The notes under the pieces are model-generated. The model did not search any database. It was not told the origin of the DNA and saw only the letters and a list, made by a program, of their open reading frames with translations. Shown piece after piece: positions 8,456 to 16,946 of a stretch of 53,092 nucleotides of DNA. Source of the DNA: CAYLHX01 sp964383675 (lineage in GTDB: Bacteria; Patescibacteriota; Gracilibacteria; UBA1369; LOWO2-01-FULL-3). The stretch spans positions 1 to 53,092 of the forward strand of contig CAYLHX010000008.1 in assembly GCA_964383675.1 (NCBI GenBank), written 5' to 3'. The position numbers were made by a program, and so were the translations under genes. The stretch's first letter is position 1; each line of letters begins with the position of its first letter.

Positions 8456-8896
8456 ATTTTGGATATCGCCTTGTTGTCAAAACCTACTACATAGGTGAAA
8501 ATACGCCCATCTGTCAAAAGAGAGATAGCGCAAATTACTACCAAAAAGTAGGCCTGAGACAAAACTCAGGGAACAACGTTTCCTAGTGAAACACTGCATC
8601 TCCAAGCTTTCTCTCGCCACGCTCCAGGCTGTATCTCGGATAGATCTACCGAGACCTCGGCCAATATCCTGTCAGCGGTTGTCAAAGAACAAAACATTTT
8701 TTCTGTTGGCAAGCATAGTACGGACCAAGCGACAAAAAGTCAATACTGAAAAAGTGAAAATAAATAAAAATACCAAATAGCCGAATTGGCAACCCCAAAA
8801 AGCCAAATATTCTTTAAAAAAGACCAATTTTCCCTACAATTACCCACTGAACTGTGCTAATATCCGCATAGTTTGTAACCATAACCTTAAATCACC
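8456..8896. other. Intergenic region with a series of small hairpins
   Basis: No convincing gene. Short perfect inverted repeats follow one another: CCTGAG/CTCAGG (8553-8570), GTTTC/GAAAC (8578-8592) and TCTCGG/CCGAGA (8634-8654). The motif TGTCAAA occurs three times (8475, 8512, 8680). This may be a structured leader or a small RNA of either strand; I could not match it to RNase P RNA, tmRNA, SRP RNA or 6S RNA. The gyrA promoter sits at its right end. A 64-codon frame at 8586-8780 looks spurious. Confidence 0.45.
8853..8863 (+). promoter_or_regulatory. Extended -10 promoter of gyrA
   Basis: TGTGC directly before TAATAT (8858-8863), about 33 bases before the GTG start. No good -35 is visible, as expected for an extended -10 promoter. 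Confidence 0.5.
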
Positions 8897-11557
8897 GTGG
8901 CCGATAAAGATAAAGACCAACAACCGCAGGAAGAAAACAACGAAAACGAGCAAGAAAAATCCAACCAAGATAGCGAAGAACAAACCCAGGAACTTTTCGA
9001 AAAAACACCTGAAAAGGGCATCGAACCCGCAAATATCTCCGACGAAATGGAGACTTCATATTTGGAATACGCCATGAGCGTTATCGTATCCCGCGCCTTG
9101 CCGGATGTGCGTGACGGTTTAAAACCGGTACACCGCCGCATCCTTTACGCCATGCACGAAATGGGGCTACGCTCCAGCGGTTCTTTTCGTAAATCAGCGG
9201 CGGTTGTCGGTGAGGTTCTGGCCAAGTATCACCCCCACGGTGATAGCGCCGTCTACGACTCCATGGTTAGGATGGCTCAAGATTTCGCCATGCGCTATGA
9301 GCTGGTACGCGGACAAGGTAACTTCGGTTCGGTTGACGGAGACAGTCCGGCGGCCATGCGTTACACAGAGGCCAAAATGGAGAAAATCAGTGATGAGCTG
9401 CTTACCGACATCGACAAAGAAACCGTTAGCTGGAGAGACAATTACGATGGCAGATACAAAGAACCAACGGTTTTACCAACAAAACTCCCTCAACTTCTTT
9501 TAAACGGAACCACCGGTATCGCCGTAGGTATGGCCACCTCAATTCCGCCACATAATCTTGGAGAATTGATCGACGGCATCATGCATCTTTCAGAGAATCC
9601 GGAAGCCACCATCGAAGACCTTATGGAATACATCAAGGGTCCGGACTTCCCCACCGGCGGCATTCTATACAACGTTGAAGATATTAAAACAGCCTATACC
9701 ACCGGCCGTGGAGGAATGGTATTAAGAGCGAAAACCGAAATAGTTGAAAGAAAAGGCGGCAAGTTCGCCATTATCGTCAACGAAATCCCCTACCAGGTAA
9801 ACAAAGCAAACTTAGTGGAGAAGATCGCCATGTTGGTGCGCGACAAAAAAATCATTGGCATCACCGATATCCGCGATGAATCCAATAAAGATGGTATTAG
9901 AGTGGTGATTGAGATTAAGAAAGACGGTTATCCGAAAAAAATCTTAAACCAACTCTTTAAATATACTCAGCTGCAAACATCGTTCAACATGAACATGATT
10001 GCTTTAGTAGATGAAATTCAGCCCCATTTATTAGACCTAAAGCAGGTTTTGGAGCACTTTATTGATCACCGAAAAATAGTAATTACACGCCGCACCGAAT
10101 ACGATTTAAAGGTAGCGAAAGCCCGAGCTCACATATTGGAAGGACTTAAGATCGCCCTCGATAATATTGATGCAATCATCGAAACCATCCGTAAATCAAA
10201 AACCAAGGAAGACGCACTGGAGGCCTTAATGAAACAGTTCAAACTTACCGAAGAGCAAGGAAAAGCCATCCTGGAGATGCGTTTGCAAACACTTGCAGGT
10301 CTGGAAAGACAGAAAATAGAAGACGAACTAAAGGAAAAACTGATCCTTATAGAAGGACTTGAGGCTATTCTTGCGGATGTTAAGAAAATTCTAAAAATCA
10401 TGCAAGATGAGCTAGCCGAAATTAAAGAAAAATATGCCGACGAAAGAAGAACCGAAATCGTCCCTCACGCAATCAATGCTCTTTCCAAGAAAGACACTAT
10501 CCCAAATGAAAGAATGATTGTAATGCTGAGCCGTGAAAACTACATTAAACGCGTATCCGCCAGTACCTTCAGAGCTCAACACCGTGGAGGCAAGGGGATA
10601 ATCGGCGGAACCACCAAGGAAGAGGATGAAATCAAATTAGTTCTTTTCGCCAATAATCACGATGAACTGCTTTACTTCACCAACCAAGGACGCGTCTTTA
10701 AGCTACCGGTCTACGAAATGCCCGCAGCTTCCAGAACCGCTAAGGGACAGGCAATCGTAAATTTACTGCAGCTCCAAGAAAACGAGGTTGTTACAGCTAT
10801 TTTAAATGCCGGTGAACAATTCACCGAAAAATACATTTTAATAGCCACCAGAAATGGAACTGTAAAAAAGACCGAAACTAAAGACTTTAATAATGTAAGA
10901 AAAAACGGCCTTATCGCCATTAAAATCCGTGAAAACGACTCTCTGGAGTGGGTCAAAGAAGTCTCAGACGGTGACGATGTAATGATTATCACTAAAGAAG
11001 GAAAATCAATCCGCTTCCAGGAAAGTGATGCTCGTCCCATGGGTCGTGCCTCAATCGGCGTACGCGGAATCAAATTAAAACCCGGCGATGAAGTAGTGGA
11101 AATGAGCACTATTAAAGACAAGGAGAATGCCGAATTGCTTGTGGTAATGGGCAATGGACTTGGAAAAATGACCAAAGTTAATAACTACCGCCTTCAATCC
11201 AGAGGAGGGTCAGGCATCAAAACAGCTAACCTAACGCAAAAAACAGGAAAATTGGTCGGAGCCAAAATCATTGAACCCGATATGGATGCCGATCTTATTT
11301 TAATGTCAAAATCCGGCCAGGTTATAAGGCTGCATTGCAAGAACATCCCTTCCCAGGGACGAGCTACTCAGGGAGTTTACCTGATGAGACTTAAATTAAA
11401 GGATCAAGTGGCTTCCGTATCTCTAATCCAAAACATTCCGGAAGACGAGCTAATAGCCCCAACCGGTGAAAACGCGTTAGACAAACAACAAAGTTTATTG
11501 GAAGAAAAAGGAGAGAAAGGAGAAAAGGGAGAAAAATCCGAAAAAACCGCTGCTTAG
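8897..11557 (+). CDS. gyrA: DNA gyrase subunit A
   Basis: An 886-aa type IIA topoisomerase subunit that cuts and rejoins DNA during negative supercoiling. The catalytic tyrosine is Tyr156 in AAMRYTEAKM. The quinolone-determining segment reads HPHGDSAVYD, with the Ser and Asp of drug-sensitive enzymes. The C-terminal beta-pinwheel carries HRGGKGI, a variant of the GyrA box, which favours gyrase over ParC. The start is GTG at 8897; the next in-frame ATG is about 50 codons later, inside the acidic N-terminal extension that precedes the conserved core. The C-terminus ends in a low-complexity tail of repeated GEK units (about 865-883). No Shine-Dalgarno is present. gyrB is not in the window. Confidence 0.97.
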   Translation: MADKDKDQQPQEENNENEQEKSNQDSEEQTQELFEKTPEKGIEPANISDEMETSYLEYAMSVIVSRALPDVRDGLKPVHRRILYAMHEMGLRSSGSFRKSAAVVGEVLAKYHPHGDSAVYDSMVRMAQDFAMRYELVRGQGNFGSVDGDSPAAMRYTEAKMEKISDELLTDIDKETVSWRDNYDGRYKEPTVLPTKLPQLLLNGTTGIAVGMATSIPPHNLGELIDGIMHLSENPEATIEDLMEYIKGPDFPTGGILYNVEDIKTAYTTGRGGMVLRAKTEIVERKGGKFAIIVNEIPYQVNKANLVEKIAMLVRDKKIIGITDIRDESNKDGIRVVIEIKKDGYPKKILNQLFKYTQLQTSFNMNMIALVDEIQPHLLDLKQVLEHFIDHRKIVITRRTEYDLKVAKARAHILEGLKIALDNIDAIIETIRKSKTKEDALEALMKQFKLTEEQGKAILEMRLQTLAGLERQKIEDELKEKLILIEGLEAILADVKKILKIMQDELAEIKEKYADERRTEIVPHAINALSKKDTIPNERMIVMLSRENYIKRVSASTFRAQHRGGKGIIGGTTKEEDEIKLVLFANNHDELLYFTNQGRVFKLPVYEMPAASRTAKGQAIVNLLQLQENEVVTAILNAGEQFTEKYILIATRNGTVKKTETKDFNNVRKNGLIAIKIRENDSLEWVKEVSDGDDVMIITKEGKSIRFQESDARPMGRASIGVRGIKLKPGDEVVEMSTIKDKENAELLVVMGNGLGKMTKVNNYRLQSRGGSGIKTANLTQKTGKLVGAKIIEPDMDADLILMSKSGQVIRLHCKNIPSQGRATQGVYLMRLKLKDQVASVSLIQNIPEDELIAPTGENALDKQQSLLEEKGEKGEKGEKSEKTAA

Positions 11558-11573
11558 CATCTAACCTATTCCT

Positions 11574-12809
11574 ATGAAAAAATTTTTCCTTTTCAGCTGG
11601 GCTCTACTTGGCATTGCGCTATTCTCAAATGTTGCTTTGGCAGCCAGTGGTGATCTTGCGATAAACTCTTCCAATATAAGTTTTTCAAACAATAGCTTTC
11701 TTGAAGGAAATACCGTGCGTATTTACGCTACGGCCAGCAACAACAGCGGTCAGGATCTACTGGGGGTGGTACGCTTTTATGCCAACGACAGCCAGATTGG
11801 CGGTGACCAGCCAATTTCCCTCTTCGCCAACAATACCGACGGCGTATTCATCGACTGGACCCCTCTAAGCTACGGAAATTACAAAATCGCCGTCAAAATT
11901 TTCCCCTGGGAACCGGAAATAGACGACCCCAATAACAACTGGGTGGTCAGCAATATATATGTCATACAGGACACCGACCACGATGGCATACCCAACGATA
12001 AAGATGATGACGACGATGGAGATGGAGTAAGTGATTCTGAAGACGAATTTCCCCTAAACAGTAAAGAGCAATATGACACCGATGGAGATGGAAAAGGTGA
12101 TAATGCCGATGAAGACGACGACAACGATGGTGTACCGGATGAATTTGACGATATGCCTTTGGATCCAAATGAAACACTGGACACCGACGGGGACGGCATC
12201 GGCAATGTCGCTGACGAAGATGATGATGGTGATGGATTAAGCGACTCCGAAGAAGAAAATCTTAAAACCGACCCCCTTAAATTTGACACCGATGGTGACG
12301 ACTACAACGACAAAGAAGACGCCTTTCCTTTAAACCCGGCCGAATGGCTTGATACAGACCAAGATAAGATCGGCAACAACGTCGATACCGACGATGATAA
12401 CGACGGAATTTTGGACACTGAAGATGAATTCCCTTTAAACAAAGAGCCTGTTGCCAAACTTACCGATGAAAAATTAAGCATCGGCTTGCTTGAGGAATAT
12501 ACTTTTGACGCCACTCCCTCTTATGATGAAGATGGCAAGATTGTCAGTTACTTATGGGAAATTAACGGTGACATTGAAAAAGAAGGCAACTATATCACCC
12601 ATTCTTTCAGTCAACTTGGACCGCAGAAAGTCACTTTAACAATCGTAGATGATCAAGGACAATCAAAAACCGTTGATCTACAGGTCAATGTGGTCAACAA
12701 TCGTCTGCACAGACAACTTTTGATTAGTTTATTCGCAATTTTGCTTGCATCGGGAATTTATTTCAAGTATATTGCTGGGGCAAAAAATCGCAAAGAAACT
12801 GATCAATAA
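11574..12809 (+). CDS. Secreted, membrane-anchored protein with calcium-binding TSP3-type repeats and PKD domain
   Basis: A 411-aa surface protein. Order: signal peptide (1-23, ending ALA), a CARDB-like beta-sandwich (about 27-120), a run of thrombospondin type 3-like Asp-rich repeats of the DTDGDGI type (about 130-295) expected to bind calcium, a PKD-like Ig fold (about 297-375) and a single C-terminal membrane helix with short basic tail (about 383-411). It therefore probably sits outside the cell, anchored at its C-terminus, and may be involved in adhesion or wall contact. It lies 16 bases after gyrA and 15 bases before rpmE, so the three may be co-transcribed. The function is inferred from domains only. 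Confidence 0.8.
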   Translation: MKKFFLFSWALLGIALFSNVALAASGDLAINSSNISFSNNSFLEGNTVRIYATASNNSGQDLLGVVRFYANDSQIGGDQPISLFANNTDGVFIDWTPLSYGNYKIAVKIFPWEPEIDDPNNNWVVSNIYVIQDTDHDGIPNDKDDDDDGDGVSDSEDEFPLNSKEQYDTDGDGKGDNADEDDDNDGVPDEFDDMPLDPNETLDTDGDGIGNVADEDDDGDGLSDSEEENLKTDPLKFDTDGDDYNDKEDAFPLNPAEWLDTDQDKIGNNVDTDDDNDGILDTEDEFPLNKEPVAKLTDEKLSIGLLEEYTFDATPSYDEDGKIVSYLWEINGDIEKEGNYITHSFSQLGPQKVTLTIVDDQGQSKTVDLQVNVVNNRLHRQLLISLFAILLASGIYFKYIAGAKNRKETDQ

Positions 12810-12824
12810 GCTAAATAAAGCAAT

Positions 12825-13211
12825 ATGAAGACAGGAATTCATCCACAAATGTACGACGTAGTTTTTATGGACACCTCCAGCGGTGCACAGTTTATAAGCC
12901 AATCGACACTTAAAAGTGACGAAACCGTTAAGATTAACGGAAAAGATTACTTCGTGATTAAAGTGGAAATCAGTTCTTCCACTCACCCATTCTACACCGG
13001 AAAGCAAATGCTTTTGGATACTTCCGGACGTGTAGACAAGTTCATGGCCAAGATGAAGAAGGCTCAATCATTCACTGAGAAGAACGTAAAAACCGTAGAC
13101 AGTGAGGAAGCTGAAGAAGTAGCCAAAGAAACAGCAGAAGCATCTGAGGAGGCAGAAGAAACTCCAGTTGAAGAAACAACCGAGGAAAAAGCTGAAGAAA
13201 AAAGCGAGTAA
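12825..13211 (+). CDS. rpmE: 50S ribosomal protein L31 with acidic C-terminal tail
   Basis: The first 80 residues match L31 (MKTGIHPQMYDV at the start; HPFYTGKQMLLDTSGRVDKF in the middle). The zinc-binding cysteines of C+ L31 are absent, so this is a zinc-independent form. L31 is normally 70-90 residues; here 128, because about 45 Glu/Ala-rich residues follow. The stop is TAA at 13209, and a hairpin with T-run follows at 13238. No Shine-Dalgarno is seen. The extension is acidic, unlike a usual rRNA-binding tail. Confidence 0.93.
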   Translation: MKTGIHPQMYDVVFMDTSSGAQFISQSTLKSDETVKINGKDYFVIKVEISSSTHPFYTGKQMLLDTSGRVDKFMAKMKKAQSFTEKNVKTVDSEEAEEVAKETAEASEEAEETPVEETTEEKAEEKSE

Positions 13212-13232
13212 TTACGACCCTACAGTAAGTTG

Positions 13233-13261
13233 TTGACAAATAGCACTAATTGTGCTATTTT
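13233..13261 (+). promoter_or_regulatory. Promoter of the 226-aa protein gene, overlapping the rpmE terminator
   Basis: TTGACA (13233-13238), 17-bp spacer, TATTTT (13256-13261). The start codon of the next gene is 27 bases further on. The whole element overlaps the rpmE terminator hairpin. Confidence 0.5.
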
Positions 13262-13264
13262 TTT
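13238..13264 (+). terminator. Terminator of rpmE
   Basis: AAATAGCAC and GTGCTATTT pair around a 5-base loop and are followed by TTTT. It ends the gyrA-rpmE unit. Confidence 0.75.
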
Positions 13265-13287
13265 ATGCTTTTTAAAACACAATACCA

Positions 13288-13968
13288 ATGGCTGAAAGAC
13301 CAGCTGCACAACCGGCTCCCGCACCGCAAGCGCCTCCTATTCGTGAGCATGCTCCGATAGTCAGTGCTGCATTGTGGCTGCAAAAAGCCCACGACAAAGT
13401 TAGTGGCGGCATTGCCAACATCAGCCAAGCCGCACATGGCGGTGTGGACAAGATTTTAAGAAGGGAAGATCCGGGTGATGCGGAACCAGTAGGCATCTTA
13501 AAAACTCCTTTTCACGTGGCCGGAAATGCTATTGATGGTACCGTCGGTACCGTGGCCAGAAGAGCGCACGAAGTTGTTGAAAATGCCGGAGGCATGACCA
13601 ATGGACTTTACAGAACGGTTACTCAGCCCTTCATGCACCCCAAAAAAACCTTTACCGAACCCGGGCAATACCTTGCAAATCCGGGTAGAGTGGTAATTGA
13701 GGCAGCCGATATGGCAGAAAACGTTGTAAACGCACCCACCAGAAGTTTAGATGAATTCACTAACCGCTTTATTAAACGCCCACTCCAATTGGTTGGAGAA
13801 AAGCTACGTTGGATCGGTGGCAGAGCATTAGGCTGGATTGGCAAAAAAGCCGGTTGGTTAACAACCAAGCTAAGAGAAGGAGTTGAATATATTACCGGCT
13901 CAAAATACGTCACAAAGGCCAAGGAATGGATTAAAGAAGTTCAATTCCGCGACGCAGTGCCACAATAA
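13288..13968 (+). CDS. Unknown protein with Pro/Ala-rich N-terminus and amphipathic helices
   Basis: A 226-aa protein not recognised by family. It starts with a Pro/Ala-rich segment (2-22). The rest is rich in Ala, Gly, Val and Lys/Arg and looks like a set of amphipathic helices; Trp-Ile/Leu-Gly patterns recur near residues 170-195 (RWIGGRALGWIGKKAGWL). There is no signal peptide or clear membrane segment. It has its own promoter overlapping the preceding terminator and ends with an inverted repeat, so it seems monocistronic. A structural or membrane-associated role is possible, but this is a guess. Confidence 0.75.
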   Translation: MAERPAAQPAPAPQAPPIREHAPIVSAALWLQKAHDKVSGGIANISQAAHGGVDKILRREDPGDAEPVGILKTPFHVAGNAIDGTVGTVARRAHEVVENAGGMTNGLYRTVTQPFMHPKKTFTEPGQYLANPGRVVIEAADMAENVVNAPTRSLDEFTNRFIKRPLQLVGEKLRWIGGRALGWIGKKAGWLTTKLREGVEYITGSKYVTKAKEWIKEVQFRDAVPQ

Positions 13969-13994
13969 GCTTCAGCTATAGAATTTTCACCTGC

Positions 13995-14027
13995 AAAATG
14001 CTAAATTGGCTGCAAAATTAGCATTTT
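13995..14027 (+). terminator. Inverted repeat between the unknown gene and tgt
   Basis: AAAATGCTAA (13995-14004) pairs with TTAGCATTTT (14018-14027), ending 3 bases before the tgt start codon. CTGCAAAAT is also repeated directly at 13991 and 14010. It may terminate the upstream unit, and TGCTAAATT inside it could act as a -10 for tgt. Confidence 0.5.
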
Positions 14028-14030
14028 AAT

Positions 14031-15194
14031 ATGTTTGAATTTTCACTGGAACATCAAGATGGCTCAGCACGTCTGGGCAGCCTCACCACGCCTCATGGAG
14101 TGATCAAAACTCCCGTTTTCATGCCCGTTGGCACCAAAGCCAGCGTAAAGACGCTTTCCCAAGAGGATTTAAAAGAGTTAGGAGCCGAAATTATTTTGGG
14201 TAACACCTATCACCTTTTTTTGCGTCCGGGAGAAGAACTGGTCAAAAAAATGGGAGGTTTGCACAAATGGATGAATTGGAATGGCCCGATTCTAACGGAC
14301 TCCGGTGGTTTTCAGGTCTTTTCACTAGCGCAAGAAAAAGGTTTTACCAAAAACACAGTATTTAAGAGCAAAGTTAAAATAGATGAGAATGGCGTAGAAT
14401 TCAGTTCTCATTTAGACGGATCCAAACACTATTTGACGCCCGAGAAAGCCATTGAGATACAACATGACTTGGGTGCGGACATTATTATGGCTTTTGATGA
14501 GTGCGCGCCAGCGCCCAGTTCAAAAGAGTACTTCAAAAGCGCCATGGCGCGCACCCACAACTGGCTCACTCGTTGTAAAAAAGAACACCAGAAACTATTA
14601 ACTACCCAAGAGCATGAACAAGCTCTTTTTGGCATAGTCCAGGGTGGATTATTCTCTGATCTAAGAGAAAATTCCGCCAAATTCGTCAATGATTTGGACC
14701 TTCCCGGCAACGCCATCGGCGGTCTTTCAGTCGGCGAAAGTAAAGATCAAATGCAAGAAATGATCGAGGTCACAGTGCCACAGCTGGCAAAAAACAAACC
14801 TCGCTATTTAATGGGGGTTGGCACGCCGGAAGACCTTTTGGAATGCGTGGAACGCGGCATCGACATGTTCGACTGCGTCCATCCTACGCGAATGGCCAGG
14901 CACGGAGCCTTCTGGACCTCACAAGGCCGCTTCAGTATCCGTAATGAGCAATTCAAGGCCGACGAAAAACCGTTAGATACAAAGTGCCTCTGTTCAAGCT
15001 GCAAAAGCTACAACAGAAGCTATCTGCGACATCTGATTTTTGAAAATGAAATCCTTGGACTCCGACTTATGACTATTCACAATTTACACTTTTTGTTAAA
15101 CTTGATGCGACAAATTCAGGGTCACATCAGAAACAACTCTTTCCAAAAATTCAAAAAAGATTTCCTGGAAGAATTTAACAGCCAAAGCCTCTAA
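14031..15194 (+). CDS. tgt: tRNA-guanine transglycosylase
   Basis: A 387-aa enzyme that exchanges guanine-34 of GUN-anticodon tRNAs for the queuine precursor preQ1. The general acid Asp90 is in LTDSGGFQ, the nucleophile Asp281 in MFDCVHPTR. The zinc site is Cys319-x-Cys321-x2-Cys324 with His350 (TIHNLH), the same spacing as in the Zymomonas enzyme. The length is normal. It is followed by ruvA after 10 bases, and together with the Xaa-Pro peptidase probably forms an operon. The start is ATG at 14031, with no Shine-Dalgarno and an inverted repeat just upstream. Confidence 0.97.
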   Translation: MFEFSLEHQDGSARLGSLTTPHGVIKTPVFMPVGTKASVKTLSQEDLKELGAEIILGNTYHLFLRPGEELVKKMGGLHKWMNWNGPILTDSGGFQVFSLAQEKGFTKNTVFKSKVKIDENGVEFSSHLDGSKHYLTPEKAIEIQHDLGADIIMAFDECAPAPSSKEYFKSAMARTHNWLTRCKKEHQKLLTTQEHEQALFGIVQGGLFSDLRENSAKFVNDLDLPGNAIGGLSVGESKDQMQEMIEVTVPQLAKNKPRYLMGVGTPEDLLECVERGIDMFDCVHPTRMARHGAFWTSQGRFSIRNEQFKADEKPLDTKCLCSSCKSYNRSYLRHLIFENEILGLRLMTIHNLHFLLNLMRQIQGHIRNNSFQKFKKDFLEEFNSQSL

Positions 15195-15204
15195 TCCTCA
15201 CCTC

Positions 15205-15777
15205 ATGATTGCTTACTTAAAAGGAAATATCCTCAAAAAAACAACAAAGGGCGTGATCTTGGATACCGGAAACATCGGTTATTTCGTTCATCTTGGCACA
15301 ATTTTGATTTCAGAGTGCGAAGAAACACAAGAAGTTGAATTTTTCATTCACCATCAAATTAAAGAAGATTGCTCCGATCTCTACGGCTTTGGAACTTATC
15401 AAGAACTGGAACTATTCAAAAAACTGCTTTCCATCAACGGTGTAGGACCAAAGGTTGCCCTGGAGCTTTTAAGCGTACCAATCGACAACCTAAAAGGCGC
15501 CATAATCAGTGAGGACGAAGCCTTTATCTGCAAAATCCCTGGTATCGGCAAAAAAACCGCTAAAAGACTCATCCTGGAACTTAAAGAAAAGATTGACATC
15601 GATATCTCCCTGGAAAGAATGTATAAAAAATTAGATCAAAGTACCGAGAATGACATTGTGGATGCCCTAAGTAAGTTAGGTTACCAAAAACGTGAAATAA
15701 TGGAAAACCTCAAGAAAATGCCAGAAGAATTGATCGAAGCGGAAGCCATTATCACCTATTTCCTAAAAAATGCTTAA
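15205..15777 (+). CDS. ruvA: Holliday junction branch migration protein RuvA
   Basis: A 190-aa DNA-binding subunit of the RuvAB branch migration motor. An N-terminal OB fold (MIAYLKGNI..., 1-64) is followed by two helix-hairpin-helix motifs, visible as INGVGPKVALELL and IPGIGKKTAKRLILELKEK. A C-terminal domain (about 140-190) would contact RuvB. ruvC is 4.5 kb downstream; ruvB is not in the window. The last 8 bases overlap the start of the peptidase gene, suggesting translational coupling. Confidence 0.95.
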   Translation: MIAYLKGNILKKTTKGVILDTGNIGYFVHLGTILISECEETQEVEFFIHHQIKEDCSDLYGFGTYQELELFKKLLSINGVGPKVALELLSVPIDNLKGAIISEDEAFICKIPGIGKKTAKRLILELKEKIDIDISLERMYKKLDQSTENDIVDALSKLGYQKREIMENLKKMPEELIEAEAIITYFLKNA

Positions 15778-16837
15778 AACCGAAGCCGATCTGGTAACCA
15801 ACAAATCCAATATCCGCTACCTTTCAAACTTTACAGGTAGCTCTGGCTTCATGTTAATCACAAAATCCAAGAAACACCTTTTTACCGATTTTCGCTACCT
15901 GGAAAGAGCCAAAGACACTATCAAAGAAGGCATAGAAATAGTCGATACAACTCGGATGTTTCGTAATCCCAAAGAACTTAAACAAAATTGGCAAAAAATA
16001 CTGAAACAAAATAAAATTGAGCATTTGGGCATCGAGGAGACGGATCTTACCGTTAGTCGCTACAAGTTTTTCAAAAAAATATCTCGACCGCTGAAATTTA
16101 AAGATATCTCGGGAAAATATGAAACGCTTAGAGAAATAAAAGGTGAAGAGGAGGTAAAATTAATTACCAAAAGCCAAAGAATAAATGAAAAAGTTTTTAT
16201 TGAGATCAAAAAAATTGTTCAAGATTTCGTAAGTGGCCGCTCAAAAGAAAATCACTTAACAGAGATTAATTTAGCCTGGAAAATCAAGGAGCTGGGGCAT
16301 CAATTTGGCGCTGAAGATGTTTCCTTCGATCCTATTGTGGCCTTCGGGGCACACAGTGCGCGCCCTCATCATGAACCGGACAACACAAAACTTAAAAAAG
16401 GCGACCTCATCTTGGTAGACATGGGCATGAAATACCACGGATACTGCTCCGACATGACCCGCATGATTTTCACCCAAAAGCCCACCAAAGAACAAGCCGA
16501 AATCTATAATTTAGTGCTCAAAGCCCAGGAAAACGCTTTAAAAAACTTAAAAGCCGGTATAAGCGGCAAAGATGCCGACAAATTGAGCCGCGACCTTATT
16601 GTTGAAGCCGGTTACGGAGACTATTACGGCCACGCCGGTGGCCACGGCATCGGGCTGGACATCCACGAATCCCCTTCTCTATCTGAAAAATACGTAAAAA
16701 CAATTCGTAAAAACACCATCGTTACAGTCGAACCCGGTATCTATCTACCAGGAAAATTCGGCGTCCGCATTGAAGATATGGCCCTTATCAAAGAAGAAGG
16801 CATTGAAAACCTGACAAAGATCAGCAAAAAAATCTAA
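15770..16837 (+). CDS. Xaa-Pro aminopeptidase (M24 family)
   Basis: A 355-aa metallopeptidase that removes N-terminal residues before proline. The N-terminal creatinase-like domain (1-125) precedes the pita-bread domain. All five metal ligands are visible: Asp217, Asp228, His292 (GGHGIGLD), Glu321 (VEPGIY) and Glu335 (RIEDM). It overlaps ruvA by 8 bases. It could be named prolidase-like, as PepP and PepQ are hard to separate by sequence alone. No clear terminator follows; glmS has its own promoter. Confidence 0.92.
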   Translation: MLKTEADLVTNKSNIRYLSNFTGSSGFMLITKSKKHLFTDFRYLERAKDTIKEGIEIVDTTRMFRNPKELKQNWQKILKQNKIEHLGIEETDLTVSRYKFFKKISRPLKFKDISGKYETLREIKGEEEVKLITKSQRINEKVFIEIKKIVQDFVSGRSKENHLTEINLAWKIKELGHQFGAEDVSFDPIVAFGAHSARPHHEPDNTKLKKGDLILVDMGMKYHGYCSDMTRMIFTQKPTKEQAEIYNLVLKAQENALKNLKAGISGKDADKLSRDLIVEAGYGDYYGHAGGHGIGLDIHESPSLSEKYVKTIRKNTIVTVEPGIYLPGKFGVRIEDMALIKEEGIENLTKISKKI

Positions 16838-16918
16838 AGAGTACTCCCCTCCAGCTGATAATAAAACTAAAAAACAAATTGTCAACCAATCCTCCTCCAC
16901 ATTCTCAACGTTTTCCAC

Positions 16919-16924
16919 TAAAAT
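16919..16924 (+). promoter_or_regulatory. -10 element of glmS
   Basis: TAAAAT (16919-16924), 22 bases before the ATG, with a weak -35 (TCCACA) 17 bases upstream. Confidence 0.4.
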
Positions 16925-16946
16925 TAGCGGGCTTTAAAAAACCAAG

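Noticed and set aside
8530..8760. RNase P RNA, tmRNA, SRP RNA or 6S RNA in the hairpin region
   Set aside because: None of the conserved sequences of these RNAs (such as GAGGAAAGTC of RNase P) could be found by eye.
8586..8780. 64-codon plus-strand frame upstream of gyrA
   Set aside because: Crosses the hairpin cluster, has no family match and an atypical composition; likely chance.
11990..12440. Asp-codon repeats as a DNA tandem array or CRISPR-like repeat
   Set aside because: The repeats are explained by the calcium-binding protein motif DTDGDG and are not identical at DNA level.
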